Notes under the pieces: model-generated | Told to the model about the DNA's origin: nothing | Database searches by the model: none | The model's input: only the letters and a program-made list of their open reading frames with translations | Source of the DNA: Lichtheimia corymbifera B2541 | Taxonomy: Eukaryota > Mucoromycota > Mucoromycetes > Mucorales > Lichtheimiaceae | Direction: 5' to 3' | Length of the DNA stretch: 64,000 nt | Assembly: GCA_000697475.1 (NCBI GenBank) | Contig: JNEU01000984.1 | Span: forward strand, 1 to 64,000 | Program-made: the position numbers and the translations under genes | In this document: piece by piece, positions 1-10,987 of the stretch | Position numbering within the stretch: position 1 is the stretch's first letter | How the letters are laid out: each line of letters begins with the position of its first letter

Positions 1-855
1 GTTCCAGTTCTTTTGGTTAAGAATGGCTTCAAGAGCGACAGCGGTCTTGCCAGTTTGACGATCACCAATGATCAATTCACGTTGACCACGACCAATAGGA
101 ACCATGGAGTCAACAGACTTGATACCAGTTTGCATAGGCTCGTTGACAGAGTGACGGGGCAAGATACCAGGAGCCTTGACTTGGACACGGGAGCGGCCAA
201 CAGTCTCAAGAGGACCCTTGCCATCAATGGGGTTACCAAGGGCATCAACAACACGACCAAGGACACCAGGACCAACAGGGACGTCGACAATGGCACCAGT
301 ACGCTTGACAGTGTCACCTTCCTTGATCAAACGATCGTTACCGAAAACGACAATACCAACGTTGTCAGGTTCCAAGTTAAGGGCCATACCCTAATCATTC
401 AAATATGAAATGTCAATATAAAAAAGGGCGTATTGTTGATGATGATGATGATGTCAATTGTTACCTTGAGACCGCTGGAGAATTCAACCATTTCTTCAGC
501 TTGGCAGTTCTTCAAGCCATAGACACGGGCAATACCGTCACCAATGGACAAGACGCGACCAGTCTCTTGGAGATTGGCTTCAGATTCAGCACCAAGGATA
601 CGTTGCTCGAGAACAGAGGAGACTTCAGAGGTGGAAGCCTTAGCGGTGGCATAAGTGCGCGAGATGGCACCCAAGTTCAAGCGGGCCTGTAGAATGGGGT
701 TGTGAATGGGAGGTGAGTTGATAATGAGTCGAATGCTGTTGCGTATATAAAAAGTAAGCTATTTTTGAATAGAATCAACTTACAGCAGGAGCAACAGTGC
801 GAGCAGCAGCTGCAATGGACAAAGGACGGGCAACACGAGCAACGTTTCTGAGCAT
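1..855 (-). CDS. ATP1: ATP synthase F1 subunit alpha, mitochondrial (3' end outside window)
   Basis: Alpha subunit of the F1 head of mitochondrial ATP synthase, which binds nucleotide and forms the catalytic interfaces with beta. Exons read on the minus strand: 855-784, 686-465, 390-1, all with GT-AG borders and consistent frame. The first about 30 residues are basic and Ala/Ser-rich ([20 protein letters not shown]), as expected of a mitochondrial presequence. The second exon carries the beta-barrel start ([20 protein letters not shown]), and the P-loop GDRQTGKT lies at about residues 207-214. The visible part covers about 228 of the usual 540-550 residues; the remainder lies beyond position 1. 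The start is the only upstream ATG in frame with the presequence. Confidence 0.97.
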
Positions 856-1612
856 TGTGGTGTGTTGAAAAGGAGAGGGAGCAACTAAACTGATGGCGCC
901 TTGGGGAGAAATTTTTTTGGGAGCCAACCGACTAGAACTCAGGGGTGTGGATGCTCATTGTTCAAGCCTGCGTCATCACTCGCCCGCTCTCTTTCAACTT
1001 GCGGACATGTCTGTGCCACTCATTGGATCAGATAATACAAATCCCTGCTACTGCTATATTATGTCAAACTACATAATTTTATTACTTTCTTGATATCATT
1101 TTCCCCCTCCCCTTGATCATATTACCTATTCTTCATCCTAACAACCATCATCCCAACAATCCTAACAAATGATGTCAAATACCATCCTCCTCCTCCATCC
1201 ACAACATCAGCTAATAGAAGATCAATAACAATATATTACCACCTTCACTTTTAAGCTCTCAACTCCATGATTTGTAGCAATGACTTGAAATGTGTAAAAG
1301 CTGGGTTAACCGAGGTCGCGCGCGGATGAACCGGGAAAGAAGTATTTAATTAATCAAACGGTCCGAGAAGCCGCACAAGACGTTCTTGTATTGTGTAAGA
1401 CAACCATGCCGCCGGAATTGACAATTGGCTCAATGGAGTTGAAAGTCGGCCCGTGTTTTCCGTCATATGCAAAGGGCGATCATTACATGTATGAGAGGAT
1501 ATCCCCGGTCAATTATTACCCCGTACCCCGGGATCAGAATAATATATAAAGTGGATCGTGTCAATCTTCATCGGTTTTCTATATCGAACTTTTTATTCAA
1601 ATCTTCTATAAC
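856..1612. other. Intergenic, divergent promoters of ATP1 and the first Sulfotransfer_4 gene
   Basis: No convincing coding sequence. The right side holds the promoter of the gene at 1613: a TATA box (TATATAAA) at about 1543-1550 and, 15-30 bases upstream, the motif TTACCCCG followed by a CCCGGG. CT-rich stretches at 1095-1200 are typical of fungal 5' regions. Confidence 0.5.
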
Positions 1613-2442
1613 ATGGCTCCTCTTCAAGTTATTGGCGCTGGCTATGGCCGTACAGGCACTGATTCCCTTCGTGAAGCTCTCAACATTTTGGGGTAATGCA
1701 ATCCTTTATATCCATCCGGTCAAGATGATGCTAATAAGAATACATATTCATTTTATAAAAGCTATAACTGCCATCATATGAGAGAACTACTCGCACAAGA
1801 TCGTAACCCAGAAATCTTCCTTGAAGCCTATCAGAACCCTGACAAGCCTGCTGATTGGGATAAAGCTTATGAAGGATTTGATGCAGCTGTTGACTGGTAA
1901 GGCTGATGAGAACATGATATGTCAGCAGCAGTGAATTGAATATGATATGTGATAGGCCTACTGCTTCCTTTGTTGAACCACTTTTGAAAAAGTATCCCGA
2001 TGCCAAATGGCTATTGACCGACCGGGATCCCGATACCTGGTACAAGTCTGTAAAGAATACAATCCACCAAGGTGCTGCGACACGAACCCCAGAGGAGATT
2101 GCTGCCTTGCCTGACTATTTACAAAGGACCTTCAAGATGGCAAAGACGGTTGTGATGGATGGTGCTCTTGGCGACGCTGAACGTTTTGCCGATGAAGAAG
2201 CCATTAAGGAAAACTTTAGGAATCATTACGAGTGGGTCAAAAAGACCATTCCTGCCGACCGGCTACTTGTATTGCAATTAGGCGAGGGCTGGGATAGATT
2301 GTGTGAATTCCTCGGCAAACCTGTTCCTGATGTGCCCTATCCTCGATCTAACTCAACCGCTAATTTCCGTAATGAATTCTTGAAAACCTTTGTTCCTGCT
2401 GCCAAACAGCAACAAGAAGGAAATCAAACAGCAGCTGCTTAA
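1613..2442 (+). CDS. Sulfotransfer_4 family protein, copy 1
   Basis: P-loop protein of the Sulfotransfer_4 family, often mislabelled as an NAD-dependent epimerase. Exons 1613-1692, 1762-1896 and 1956-2442 give 233 residues. The N-terminal loop GAGYGRTGTDSLREAL (residues 8-23) resembles the 5'-phosphosulfate-binding loop of sulfotransferases, and TDRDPDTWYKSV matches the family's conserved central block. By family knowledge it should transfer a sulfuryl group from PAPS, but no member close to this one is known to me to be characterised, so the substrate is unknown. It is followed 1.2 kb downstream by a tandem copy that shares its first two intron positions. A strong TATA box sits about 65 bases upstream of the ATG. 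Confidence 0.88.
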
Positions 2443-3637
2443 AAGCAATATATCACCGTTTTCACTTGAGAACACCTTTATATAAAGAATAAATACCTTT
2501 TCTATATGGAGTAGTACGACGTTACCAATATTTGATCTGGGTATTTCGCTATATGACGCAATATTCGAAATCCGTGATCCAGTGTCGGACATTCTTTTGA
2601 CCGAGTTCCATGCATTACGATATACCCATTCCCCGCCAATACCTCCAACACCCCTTTTTGATCGTATCACAGCATGATTTTCTACGTTATGAGTGAGACA
2701 CCATGAGGAATCACGAACATCTTAATCTTTACTCTTATACATTCATGCTTCGTTCTTTTGTATTTTACCTCATTGTGGAACAGCACGACTCGCTGCTTGT
2801 CGCCTTGTTGAGGCAACCCTCATCTATTATAAGCGTGACATTGTATAGGCTGTGCTGACCTTTTAAAAATGATTCCATGGCAATAACAGCATAATGGGAT
2901 AACACATGCATTGTGCAGCTTAGTGAATATAAAAATGCGTTTAGCGTTTTGCTAGGTGTCCATTGTTGTTTGTATGACACCTCGTGTTCACAGGGCCCTG
3001 CCGAGCTGAGTTACGCATTCTAACCATGCCCTTAAGCCCCATCTCCCTGCGTAAGCAGCCAGTATGGTTCCCCAGCGGCTGTATTATCCTTCTACCCATA
3101 CATTGTACATTCATTGTCGACATTCAGTATGTAGCAAAGTACACCATCCTGCCAACAAATCATCATTCTCCTCCATTCTATTGTTAGGCTATACCACAAC
3201 GTGATACCATTACGTTGTTCACCTACAGCCACCCTTGCCATCCCCAGCCTTATTATCATATTTCAACTTGAAACGTGTGTAACAAACAATAGCAGAATGC
3301 CTACTGATTAAAGCACCAGGTTTGTGGTAAGACATCCTGTCATCAGACGTCTTTTACAAATGGGCCGAAAAGAAGCCGAACATGCTATGCTAATATTATC
3401 AGGCTCTATACAAACATTGGTCCATAGAACTACCACATGTCTCCAACTTTTTTTTAGAAACGATCCAGTCGCCTGCAAATTAACAATTGAGCCATGTATC
3501 CTTGACCGGGTGAACATGATACAGGAGCAGCCCCCACCTTCGTGTGTCGTATTCCGTAAAAAACGCCATTTATAACGAGCCTAAATCTACCGCTTTGAAT
3601 CCTGGTTCATCTTTCTCTTTCCCATATCTCTTATAAT
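2443..3637. other. Intergenic between the tandem Sulfotransfer_4 copies
   Basis: About 1.2 kb. Short ORFs exist on both strands but none has protein-like composition or splice signals that join them. I see nothing else. Confidence 0.4.
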
Positions 3638-4568
3638 ATGGCCCCTTTGCAAGTTATTGGTGCTGGTTGCGGCCGTACAGGCACTGATTCCCTTCGTGAA
3701 GCTCTCAACATTTTGGGGTATGTAATGCAATAGCAGTGAAATCTTTATCTCGTCCGCATGGGATACTAATAATAAGAATGCGCAATCATTGATAATATAG
3801 CTATAACTGCCATCATATGAGAGAACTATTCAATCAAGATCGTCATCCAGAAGTCTTCCTTGAGGCGTATAAGAACCCTGACAAGCCTGCTGATTGGGAT
3901 AAAGCTTATGAAGGATACGATGCGGCTGTTGATTGGTAATAATAATTGATGATAGTACTGGAGAGGTCGTCAATGCGCAACAGCAATGAATTGAATATGA
4001 TGTATGATAGGCCCACTGCTTCCTTTGTTGAGCCTCTTTTGAAAAAGTATCCTGATGCCAAATGGATATTGACCGACCGGGATCCCGATAAGTGAGTGAT
4101 CTGTCAACATGTCGTCTACATATGCCGACTCACACGGTAACATTTGGCGACATCAATGATAGCTGGTATGAATCTGTAAAGAACACGATCCACCAAGCTG
4201 CTGTGTTACGAACTCCAGAAGAGATCGCGGCCATGCCTGAACACCGGCGAAGGGCTCTGAATATGGCAAAGACGGTGGTGATGGATGGTGCACTTGCCGA
4301 TCGTGAGCGTTTTTCGGATGAGGACGCGATAAAGGCGTATTTCAATAATCATAACGAATGGGTGAAAAAGACGATTCCTGCCGACAGACTGCTCGTCATG
4401 CAATTGGGCGAAGGCTGGGATAGGTTGTGCGAATTCCTTGGTAAACCTGTCCCTGATGTGCCTTATCCACGAGCCAACTCGACTGAAACCTTCCGTAATC
4501 GATGGACAGAGACTACAGCTTCTCTTGCTAAGACTTTGAAAGAACAATCAGTCTCAGCATCACAGTAA
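3638..4568 (+). CDS. Sulfotransfer_4 family protein, copy 2
   Basis: Tandem paralogue of the gene at 1613, also 233 residues. Exons: 3638-3717, 3801-3935, 4011-4091, 4163-4568. The first two introns are at the same positions as in copy 1. A third intron (4092-4162, 71 bases, GTGAGT...AG) splits the Asn codon in DPD-N-WYESV, a place where copy 1 and the copy at 33.2 kb have continuous coding sequence. Removing it restores exactly the same total coding length (702 bases) as copy 1, which supports the model. The P-loop reads GAGCGRTGTDSLREAL, with Cys replacing the usual aromatic residue. Function as for copy 1: predicted sulfotransferase, substrate unknown. Confidence 0.87.
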
Positions 4569-5319
4569 CCTAGCAATGATAGCTTCACCTATTGTGAACG
4601 AGGGTGTTCCTATCCCTTCAGGTCATCCCGTAGCTAACAGAGAAGATCACGTGTCAACATCATCAATAAAACCTTTAAATGATATACACTTACTTTATCC
4701 TCCTGATGCAAGTAATCAAGTAGAAGGGCTTCTTCCCGATAACTCCTTGTAGGTGTGCGATTTCAAGCATGCTTTGATCGTAGCGATGACTGCTATTGAC
4801 AAAGGTAATGAAGACGACGTCGACAACAATCAAGGCGCATACACCAGCAATGTAACGTAGGCCAGGCTTCCATTGGTGATTCCGCGAAGGAAAGAAGTGG
4901 AGGGATCATGCATTGATAGAGGCCATTTAAATTACATCTCCGTGTTCTGGCACTCTGGTACCAACCAAAAGAAATTACAGCCAGGCGATACAGGCATTTG
5001 CTGTGTACATAAAACGAAGAGTTTGAGATGGTGCATGACTTAGCAAAGTGATGTGCGACATCTACAATGAAAGGGAATTGGTGCGATGATTGTCTATCAT
5101 GGAACCATGACACAAATAACAATGAGCATTTTGGTAACAATGGATGGTCCCCGTTTACTAACGAATAAACAAGGGGTCACACATCCCTGAATGTTTGTTT
5201 TGGATTATGAGACAATCGATGATCCTGATTCACATTGACAAGGTCCGAGATCTACATCGGCTTTTATTGACACATGTCATATATACTATTACTCCTCATC
5301 TTTCTATTTACTAACATCA
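4569..5319. other. Intergenic
   Basis: No supportable gene. A minus-strand ORF at 4793-5140 lacks protein-like composition. Confidence 0.35.
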
Positions 5320-5517
5320 ATGAATTCCTTGCATGAACAACTTGATCAGGTGCAAAGCCCGTCGACTCCCATTCCCCGTACGACAGATGAGCATCACCCT
5401 ATATATAGACCTGATTCCCCACGCACGCCAGAGCCAACGGCAGTGGTTCAGACTACGACCAACAATGGAACACCACCAGGAATAGAACACCTTGGATTCG
5501 ATGCAGAGGGACATTGA
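5320..5517 (+). CDS. Possible small proline-rich protein
   Basis: A 65-residue ORF starting at the first ATG after a TATA-like stretch (CATATATACTATT near 5277-5290). It is rich in Pro, Thr and Glu (for example SPSTPIPRTTDEHHP), so is probably disordered, with no recognised domain. It ends 134 bases before the D-amino-acid oxidase start on the same strand, so it could instead be an upstream ORF in that gene's leader. Not recognised; coding status uncertain. Confidence 0.3.
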   Translation: MNSLHEQLDQVQSPSTPIPRTTDEHHPIYRPDSPRTPEPTAVVQTTTNNGTPPGIEHLGFDAEGH

Positions 5518-5651
5518 GATAATTTCCCCGCCATGAATCAAGATGGCACACACCATATCCAAAACGAGTTATTTCGTACCACAAGATCTCGTAAGAATAA
5601 TATAGAATTTGGCCCTATCATGAACGCAACAATGAACATTCTTTTTCCGAT

Positions 5652-7157
5652 ATGACCAAGCATGTCGTTGTAGTTGGAGCCGGTATCGTGGGATTGTCGA
5701 CGGCATTGGCGCTATTGGACAAGGGATTCAAGGTCACCATTCTCGCTCAATGGCAGCCGGGAGACTTCCACATTGAATATACATCGCCTTGGGCAGGTAA
5801 TGAGAAACGCGAGGCTGCTATAAAGAGCATAGGTGAGTGTAGTTGCTGATCAAAGCTGACACACATTTGTTGTTGCTTAGGTGCTCACTGGCGTACAATG
5901 GCCCCCAACTCGGATAAACTACTACAAGGTGAGAGTGAACTATGGCTTCCTCTTGCAAACACGTGACTCAATGATCTCTCTCTAGACTTCGATGCTGCCA
6001 CTTATCGCAAGTTTATGCAACTATCAAGAACGCATCCCAAGGAAACTGGAATTATGGTGATACCAAGCACGGATTACTATGATGAGTTGATACCAGAAAC
6101 CACTGATCCATGGTTCCGGCACCTTGTTTCTGACGTGAGTATCGGTGATTTTATGAAGAGTGCCACCAGCAGACTAACCTACTATCTGATACCTAGTTTC
6201 AATTCGTCCCAAAAGAAGCCTTACCACCTGGAGCCAAAATTGGACATCGTTACACCACAGGTAATGTGAATGCTATCATCATGTGACCCTGGGATCGTAA
6301 TAACATGTTGTATTATGCAGTGGTTGTAAATGCACCCCACTATATCCGATGGCTGCAGCATCAATTTATTTCCAATGGCGGTAGAATCATGAAAAGAGCA
6401 CTAGCACATATTAGTGAAGCCTTTGATCTCGGAGATGGTCTGCCATCGGTGGATGCAGTGGTCAATTGTACCGGGCTTGGCGCACGCTATTTGGGTGGTG
6501 TTGATGATGACCAGGTGTATCCAACACGAGGCCAAACGGTGGTGGCATATGCACCTTCGATCAAGGAAACTATTACACATTTGGGTAAGTATCGTGGTAA
6601 TATATATGCAGTAATGAGGCTTACGATATGTATGTAGGCAAAGATTTCATCACCTATGTAATACCTCGCTCGGATGGCACAGTAGTTCTTGGAGGCACTG
6701 CAAATAAGAATGACTTGTGAGTACATAATCCTTTGCTGTCAGCTCCCACGTAACTCATATATACACAATTACAAGTAATCCCAATCCAGAAAAGGCTACT
6801 ATTGCATCCATTCTTGAACGCACTCAAGTTATTTGTCCTGCATTGAAAGATCTCGCTCCCCTAAAGATAGTAAGAAATGCTGTTGGCCTTCGACCCTCAC
6901 GCATAAATGGTGCCCGTATTGAAAACCAGTATTATACCAAACCCAATGGCCGCAGAATCCTCGTTACACATGCATATGGACATGGAGGTAAGTAGGCAAC
7001 ATGTTCATTTGATATGGTTTGGTTCAACAACTTAACAATGCATACATAATATATTGGAAATCATTTAGGATTTGGATATCAATCCAGCGTAGGAGCAGCA
7101 GAATATACAGCTAGGCTTGTGGAAAGGGGATTGGTGTTGGGGAGTCCAAAGCTATAG
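5652..7157 (+). CDS. DAO1: D-amino-acid oxidase
   Basis: FAD-dependent oxidase that converts D-amino acids to 2-oxo acids, ammonia and H2O2, usually in peroxisomes. Eight exons: 5652-5832, 5881-5928, 5986-6134, 6197-6260, 6321-6584, 6638-6716, 6776-6987, 7069-7157 (361 residues, normal for the family). Seen: the FAD dinucleotide loop VVVGAGIVGLSTALAL (residues 5-20), the family block EYTSPWAG, the substrate-carboxylate-binding Arg in VGLRPSR, and the C-terminal HAYGHGGFGYQ block. The protein ends in -SPKL; the last three residues PKL are a weak variant of the SKL peroxisomal signal, so import is plausible but not certain. Confidence 0.94.
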
Positions 7158-7209
7158 CAAGGTCGTGATGATAGATGTAATAATAAAGACGGTCTTGTGA
7201 TTCATATGT

Positions 7210-8753
7210 TCACTTTTTATCGGTAATAGCTGCATAGAAGACAAGGTTGTTAATGATTTTCTTGTGCTGGAATAAAAGAAAGCGACTTACGTTCAATATG
7301 GGCGGCTTGGTAAACTCGTTTGAGGTTGATGTTACGTTCGAGCGAACCAACAGCAAGGCAATTGGGGCAGCAACGGATATCACGGATGAACATGGGCTTC
7401 AAGCAATCCTTGCAAAAGTTGTAATCGCATCTCATGCAATGTAAGGAGGCAAAGTGGACCAGGGGAATGCTTAAACCATCTCGATATTGCTTGTGGGAAC
7501 GATGGGCGACTTTATCATTGCAGATCAAGCACTGGAATTCTGGCTGTGTAAATGCAACCTCGATAAAAGACAAGTAATCTCGAATGCCCACTTTTCGCTG
7601 ATATTCACGATTGCATACACGCATCCAGATACGTCGATTCATGGCATCCAGAAGGATCGTTTTCTTCAGAGGATCATCCGGGATATACATTGCTCGATCC
7701 ATCTCCTTTTCAAGTATAGCCTTGTCAGATTCGAGTGTTGCTTGTATGTCTTGCTCAATCATGGTATCTGTGTAATCGAATGTCTTTGCTTGGCGCCCAT
7801 ATCCAACTGCTGGTTGTAGATTGTCAATGACACGTCGCATGGATGTCCAGTACTGGTGTCGCTTTTCATTTTGAGTATCTCGGTACATGGGGCAATGCTT
7901 TCGCATGAATCTTTGGCGTAAAGAAAAGAAAATACAATAAGTCTCTCTTGTTCCATTGATTGAGTCACTCCACTATGTACTTATCTTCAATTGACCATGG
8001 TGTAGGTGATGGGTCGTCCCTCCTCAACATGAATCTCCAAACTTTGAATCCCGAAGTGCCCTTGGTTGGCCAATACATGACAACCTTGTATACGCCGTCG
8101 TAGCGATATCCTTCGGATGGTCCATAACTTCTCGACCCTGAAAAACGCAAGCTTTTTGAACCGCGAACAACACGGATTGGTACGCCATTTCTCCAGTTAT
8201 CACCCGCATCACTGCCATTCTTCAGGTCGATAGGAACGGGACAACATTTTGCTAGCAGCAAGTTACGTCCATCCAATGTCTGATCAAAGGTTTGTTTTTT
8301 GCTGCCCGATGAAGAATCCCGACCTCCACTGCCAGTATAAATGATGTACTCGCCATTGTCCTCATTGTCCTCATATTCACCCGACATGGCAATGCTGAAT
8401 ACAATTCCCGAAGCTTGAGAGCCTTGAATACCTGCCATGAGTGCTCTATCAAAGCCATATAGTCAGATGAAATGATGCACGTAATAACAACGTTTTTACC
8501 TGTGTACTCCAACAGCTGCCATTTGTTTACGCGATTCTGTGCTGAAGCCGGTCATTATTGAAGGCAGTTTTCCTCTGTGTTCCTTGGTGAAGAGTCCCAT
8601 GACAGGATCGGTACTAGACTGAGACTGATCAAGTGGGATCGATCGTTGGAATTGGTTCGAAGGCGAGACAAGAGTTGCCCAATCGTTTTTGATAGTGACA
8701 CCTGGTTGGACGGCATCGTGTGGTGCAATGGAATGGGTTGCAATGTCGTTCAT
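7210..8753 (-). CDS. SRA/YDG-domain protein with C-terminal zinc finger, copy 1
   Basis: The SRA domain (about residues 45-240) is the fold that UHRF1 and plant SUVH/VIM proteins use to bind methylated or hemimethylated cytosine by base flipping; here it includes the blocks NGEYIIYTGSGGRD and EGYRYDGVYKVV. Exons: 8753-8500, 8445-7981, 7910-7291, 7229-7210 (452 residues). The last intron (7290-7230, GTAAGT...TGCAG) is inferred; without it the protein would end at 7250. The C-terminus has four Cys pairs (CLIC, CMRC, CKDC, CPNC, about residues 367-424) resembling a RING- or ZZ/IBR-type zinc module, so ubiquitin ligase activity is possible but unproven. No UBL, Tudor or PHD modules are present, unlike UHRF1. 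The ATG chosen aligns with the start of the tandem copy; an in-frame ATG 45 bases upstream is the alternative. Confidence 0.85.
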
Positions 8754-9041
8754 TTTGAGAGTAAGTTCGGGAAGAAGAAGACGAGTTGACAGGGACAAGA
8801 GAAACTTGTTCGCGATTTCCGCAGTCGAGGAGTGTCACGCAAATGCATAAACTGAAGTTTCTTGACAACATTGATGCCATCGCCTATTCTAAATGCCCCT
8901 TTTTATATTATCCTTTAAAACCATTGTATGCAGATGAAAAAGTATCAGTAAAAGTAAAGTGATATCATTTTTATACAACTTGGAGATTAACAACAGTGGT
9001 GGTCAATATATGAGCAAATTTGGGTACTAAGCTTTTAATGA

Positions 9042-10510
9042 CTACATAAATGAGTAGATGTGTGCAGCTTTGAACACGTTGATCAACATATCGTTCGTCT
9101 TCATGGAATCAAGGGTCATGCAATTTGGGCAACAGCAGCGGTGAATATCATAATCGGTGGTGGCATCGATACACTCCTTGCAAAAGTTGTAATCACATCG
9201 CATGCAATGGTATGAGTCAGCGCGCACAAGAGGAATTGACAATCCATCACGATACTCCTTGTTGCTGTTCTTGATGTGTTTCTCATTACAAAGAAGACAC
9301 TGGAATTCTGGCTGGGTCAATGCGACTTCAATGAATGATAAATAATCTTGGATCCCGACACGTTGTTGATACTCTTCGTCGCACACACGCATCCAAATAC
9401 GTCGATTGATGGCATCAGCGATAATGGCATGTTGAAGCCTTCTCGGTGGGGCATATACTGCATGTATCATTTGTGATCCCATAATGCTGCTGCAAGATCC
9501 AATTGTTTGCCGTTGATCCCTCTGTAGCATATCGTAGCCGTATTCGATTGCTTCTTCTTGTTCTCCATAGTAGGTAATGACTGGTTGTAAATTGTCAATC
9601 ACTCGCCGCATGAACATCCAATACTGGTTTCTCTTCTCCCAATCCTCATGTTGGAAATTAGGACAATGTCTCATCATCGATCGGTACCGTATACGATATA
9701 ACAAAGGACAATGAGCATCTTCATTGTTCCCTTCCCCCAACTTCATAATAATGAGCCACCATTATACTTATCTTTCATTGTCCAAGGTGCAGGTGATCGA
9801 TCACAACGCCGCAATGCGAATTGCCACACGATGTTCCCCTGAATTCCTCTTCTTGGCTTGTATTGGACCACCTTGTAGATTCCATCGTAACGAAAACCAC
9901 TGTATGGCATATACCTCTGGCTAGATCCAGAAAGACGCACTGATCCCGATCCACGAATGACACGAATGGGAGTACCCTGTAGCCAATATCCATGCGCATG
10001 ACTACCTCGCTTTGCATTGATGGGAGCAGCACAACATTTTGCCAGCATCAGATTGTATCCTTCGAGTTTTTGATCATGCGTCGCTTGCTCGTCATTGTTG
10101 ACATCACCGGTGAGGTCAGTGCCAGTGTATACAATCCAATCACCATAATCCTGATCATCCTCGCATCTTCCAGTCAATATAATGCTGGTTGTGGTTGCTT
10201 CTGTTTGAAACGCTCTATACACGATAGATTAGAATCAATGTATATAATGCAAATTTGATTGTGCGTACTTGTGTAACCCCACCGTGGACAAGAAACGGCG
10301 CATGTCGGTATTGAATCCAGTACGAATAGAAGGTATTGGTCCCACATAGTCCCTTGAAAATAAGCCTTTCACTGGCGATTGACTTTGTTGCGCTTGATCC
10401 AGGGCCAGTGGCCGTTTCATTTTCCCATAACTGGAAACCAACACGCAGTGATCTCCTCGTGGAATCACGCCAGACTTCATTGCAAATGGCGATTCAGCAG
10501 CATCGGTCAT
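9042..10510 (-). CDS. SRA/YDG-domain protein with C-terminal zinc finger, copy 2
   Basis: Tandem paralogue of the preceding gene, same strand, about 290 bases upstream of it. Exons: 10510-10269, 10214-9768, 9669-9042 (438 residues). The SRA domain keeps GFRYDGIYKVV but several loop positions differ from copy 1 (YTGTDLTGD in place of YTGSGGRD). The same four Cys pairs are present (CLLC, CMRC, CKEC, CPNC). The two proteins are strongly diverged outside the core, so the duplication is not recent. The second intron (9767-9670, 98 bases) has a weak acceptor (GATGAG); it was chosen because it is the only AG that keeps the frame. Likely role by family: reading 5-methylcytosine in chromatin. Confidence 0.84.
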
Positions 10511-10987
10511 GGTAGTTCACAATAGGAGTGTTGTCAACAAAGGATCAGGATGCATGAAGGGAGGGAGGAGGAGTGGTGATGAAAGAAGGAGGAGAAATTT
10601 ATGCATCTACATTGACAAGTGCACCCTTTGATTGTCTGTTACCCATATCATGTGATCATAAGGACGCAATCTTCCTCTGGATCCTATCTTAAGCTAGCCC
10701 TTGGATGACCTGTCATAATGATGAAAACGCTCCATGATTTATTTCTTAAAGTAACCTTCGTTCCTGAAAACCACTACTACGCACATGATATAATAACGAG
10801 TCTCATTGTATGATATTTACACATCAGCAATGACATGATAATTATGTGTGGTGTCTCGGCCCGGCTGTCATATTCGGCAATGCAGTGGTTGTTACACAAG
10901 GCTTGGATAGAATGGATTTAGCGCGCTGCCTGCCGTTGTTCCGTTGGCATTGCATATTCCTTTTTTCCACCTCATTAACTACTCATC
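10511..10987. other. Divergent intergenic region
   Basis: Shared upstream region of the SRA copy 2 gene (minus) and the severin-like gene (plus). No ORF of note; CT-rich just before 10988. Confidence 0.4.

Noticed and set aside
7250..7444. Plus-strand ORFs across the SRA genes
   Set aside because: Shadows of the minus-strand genes.
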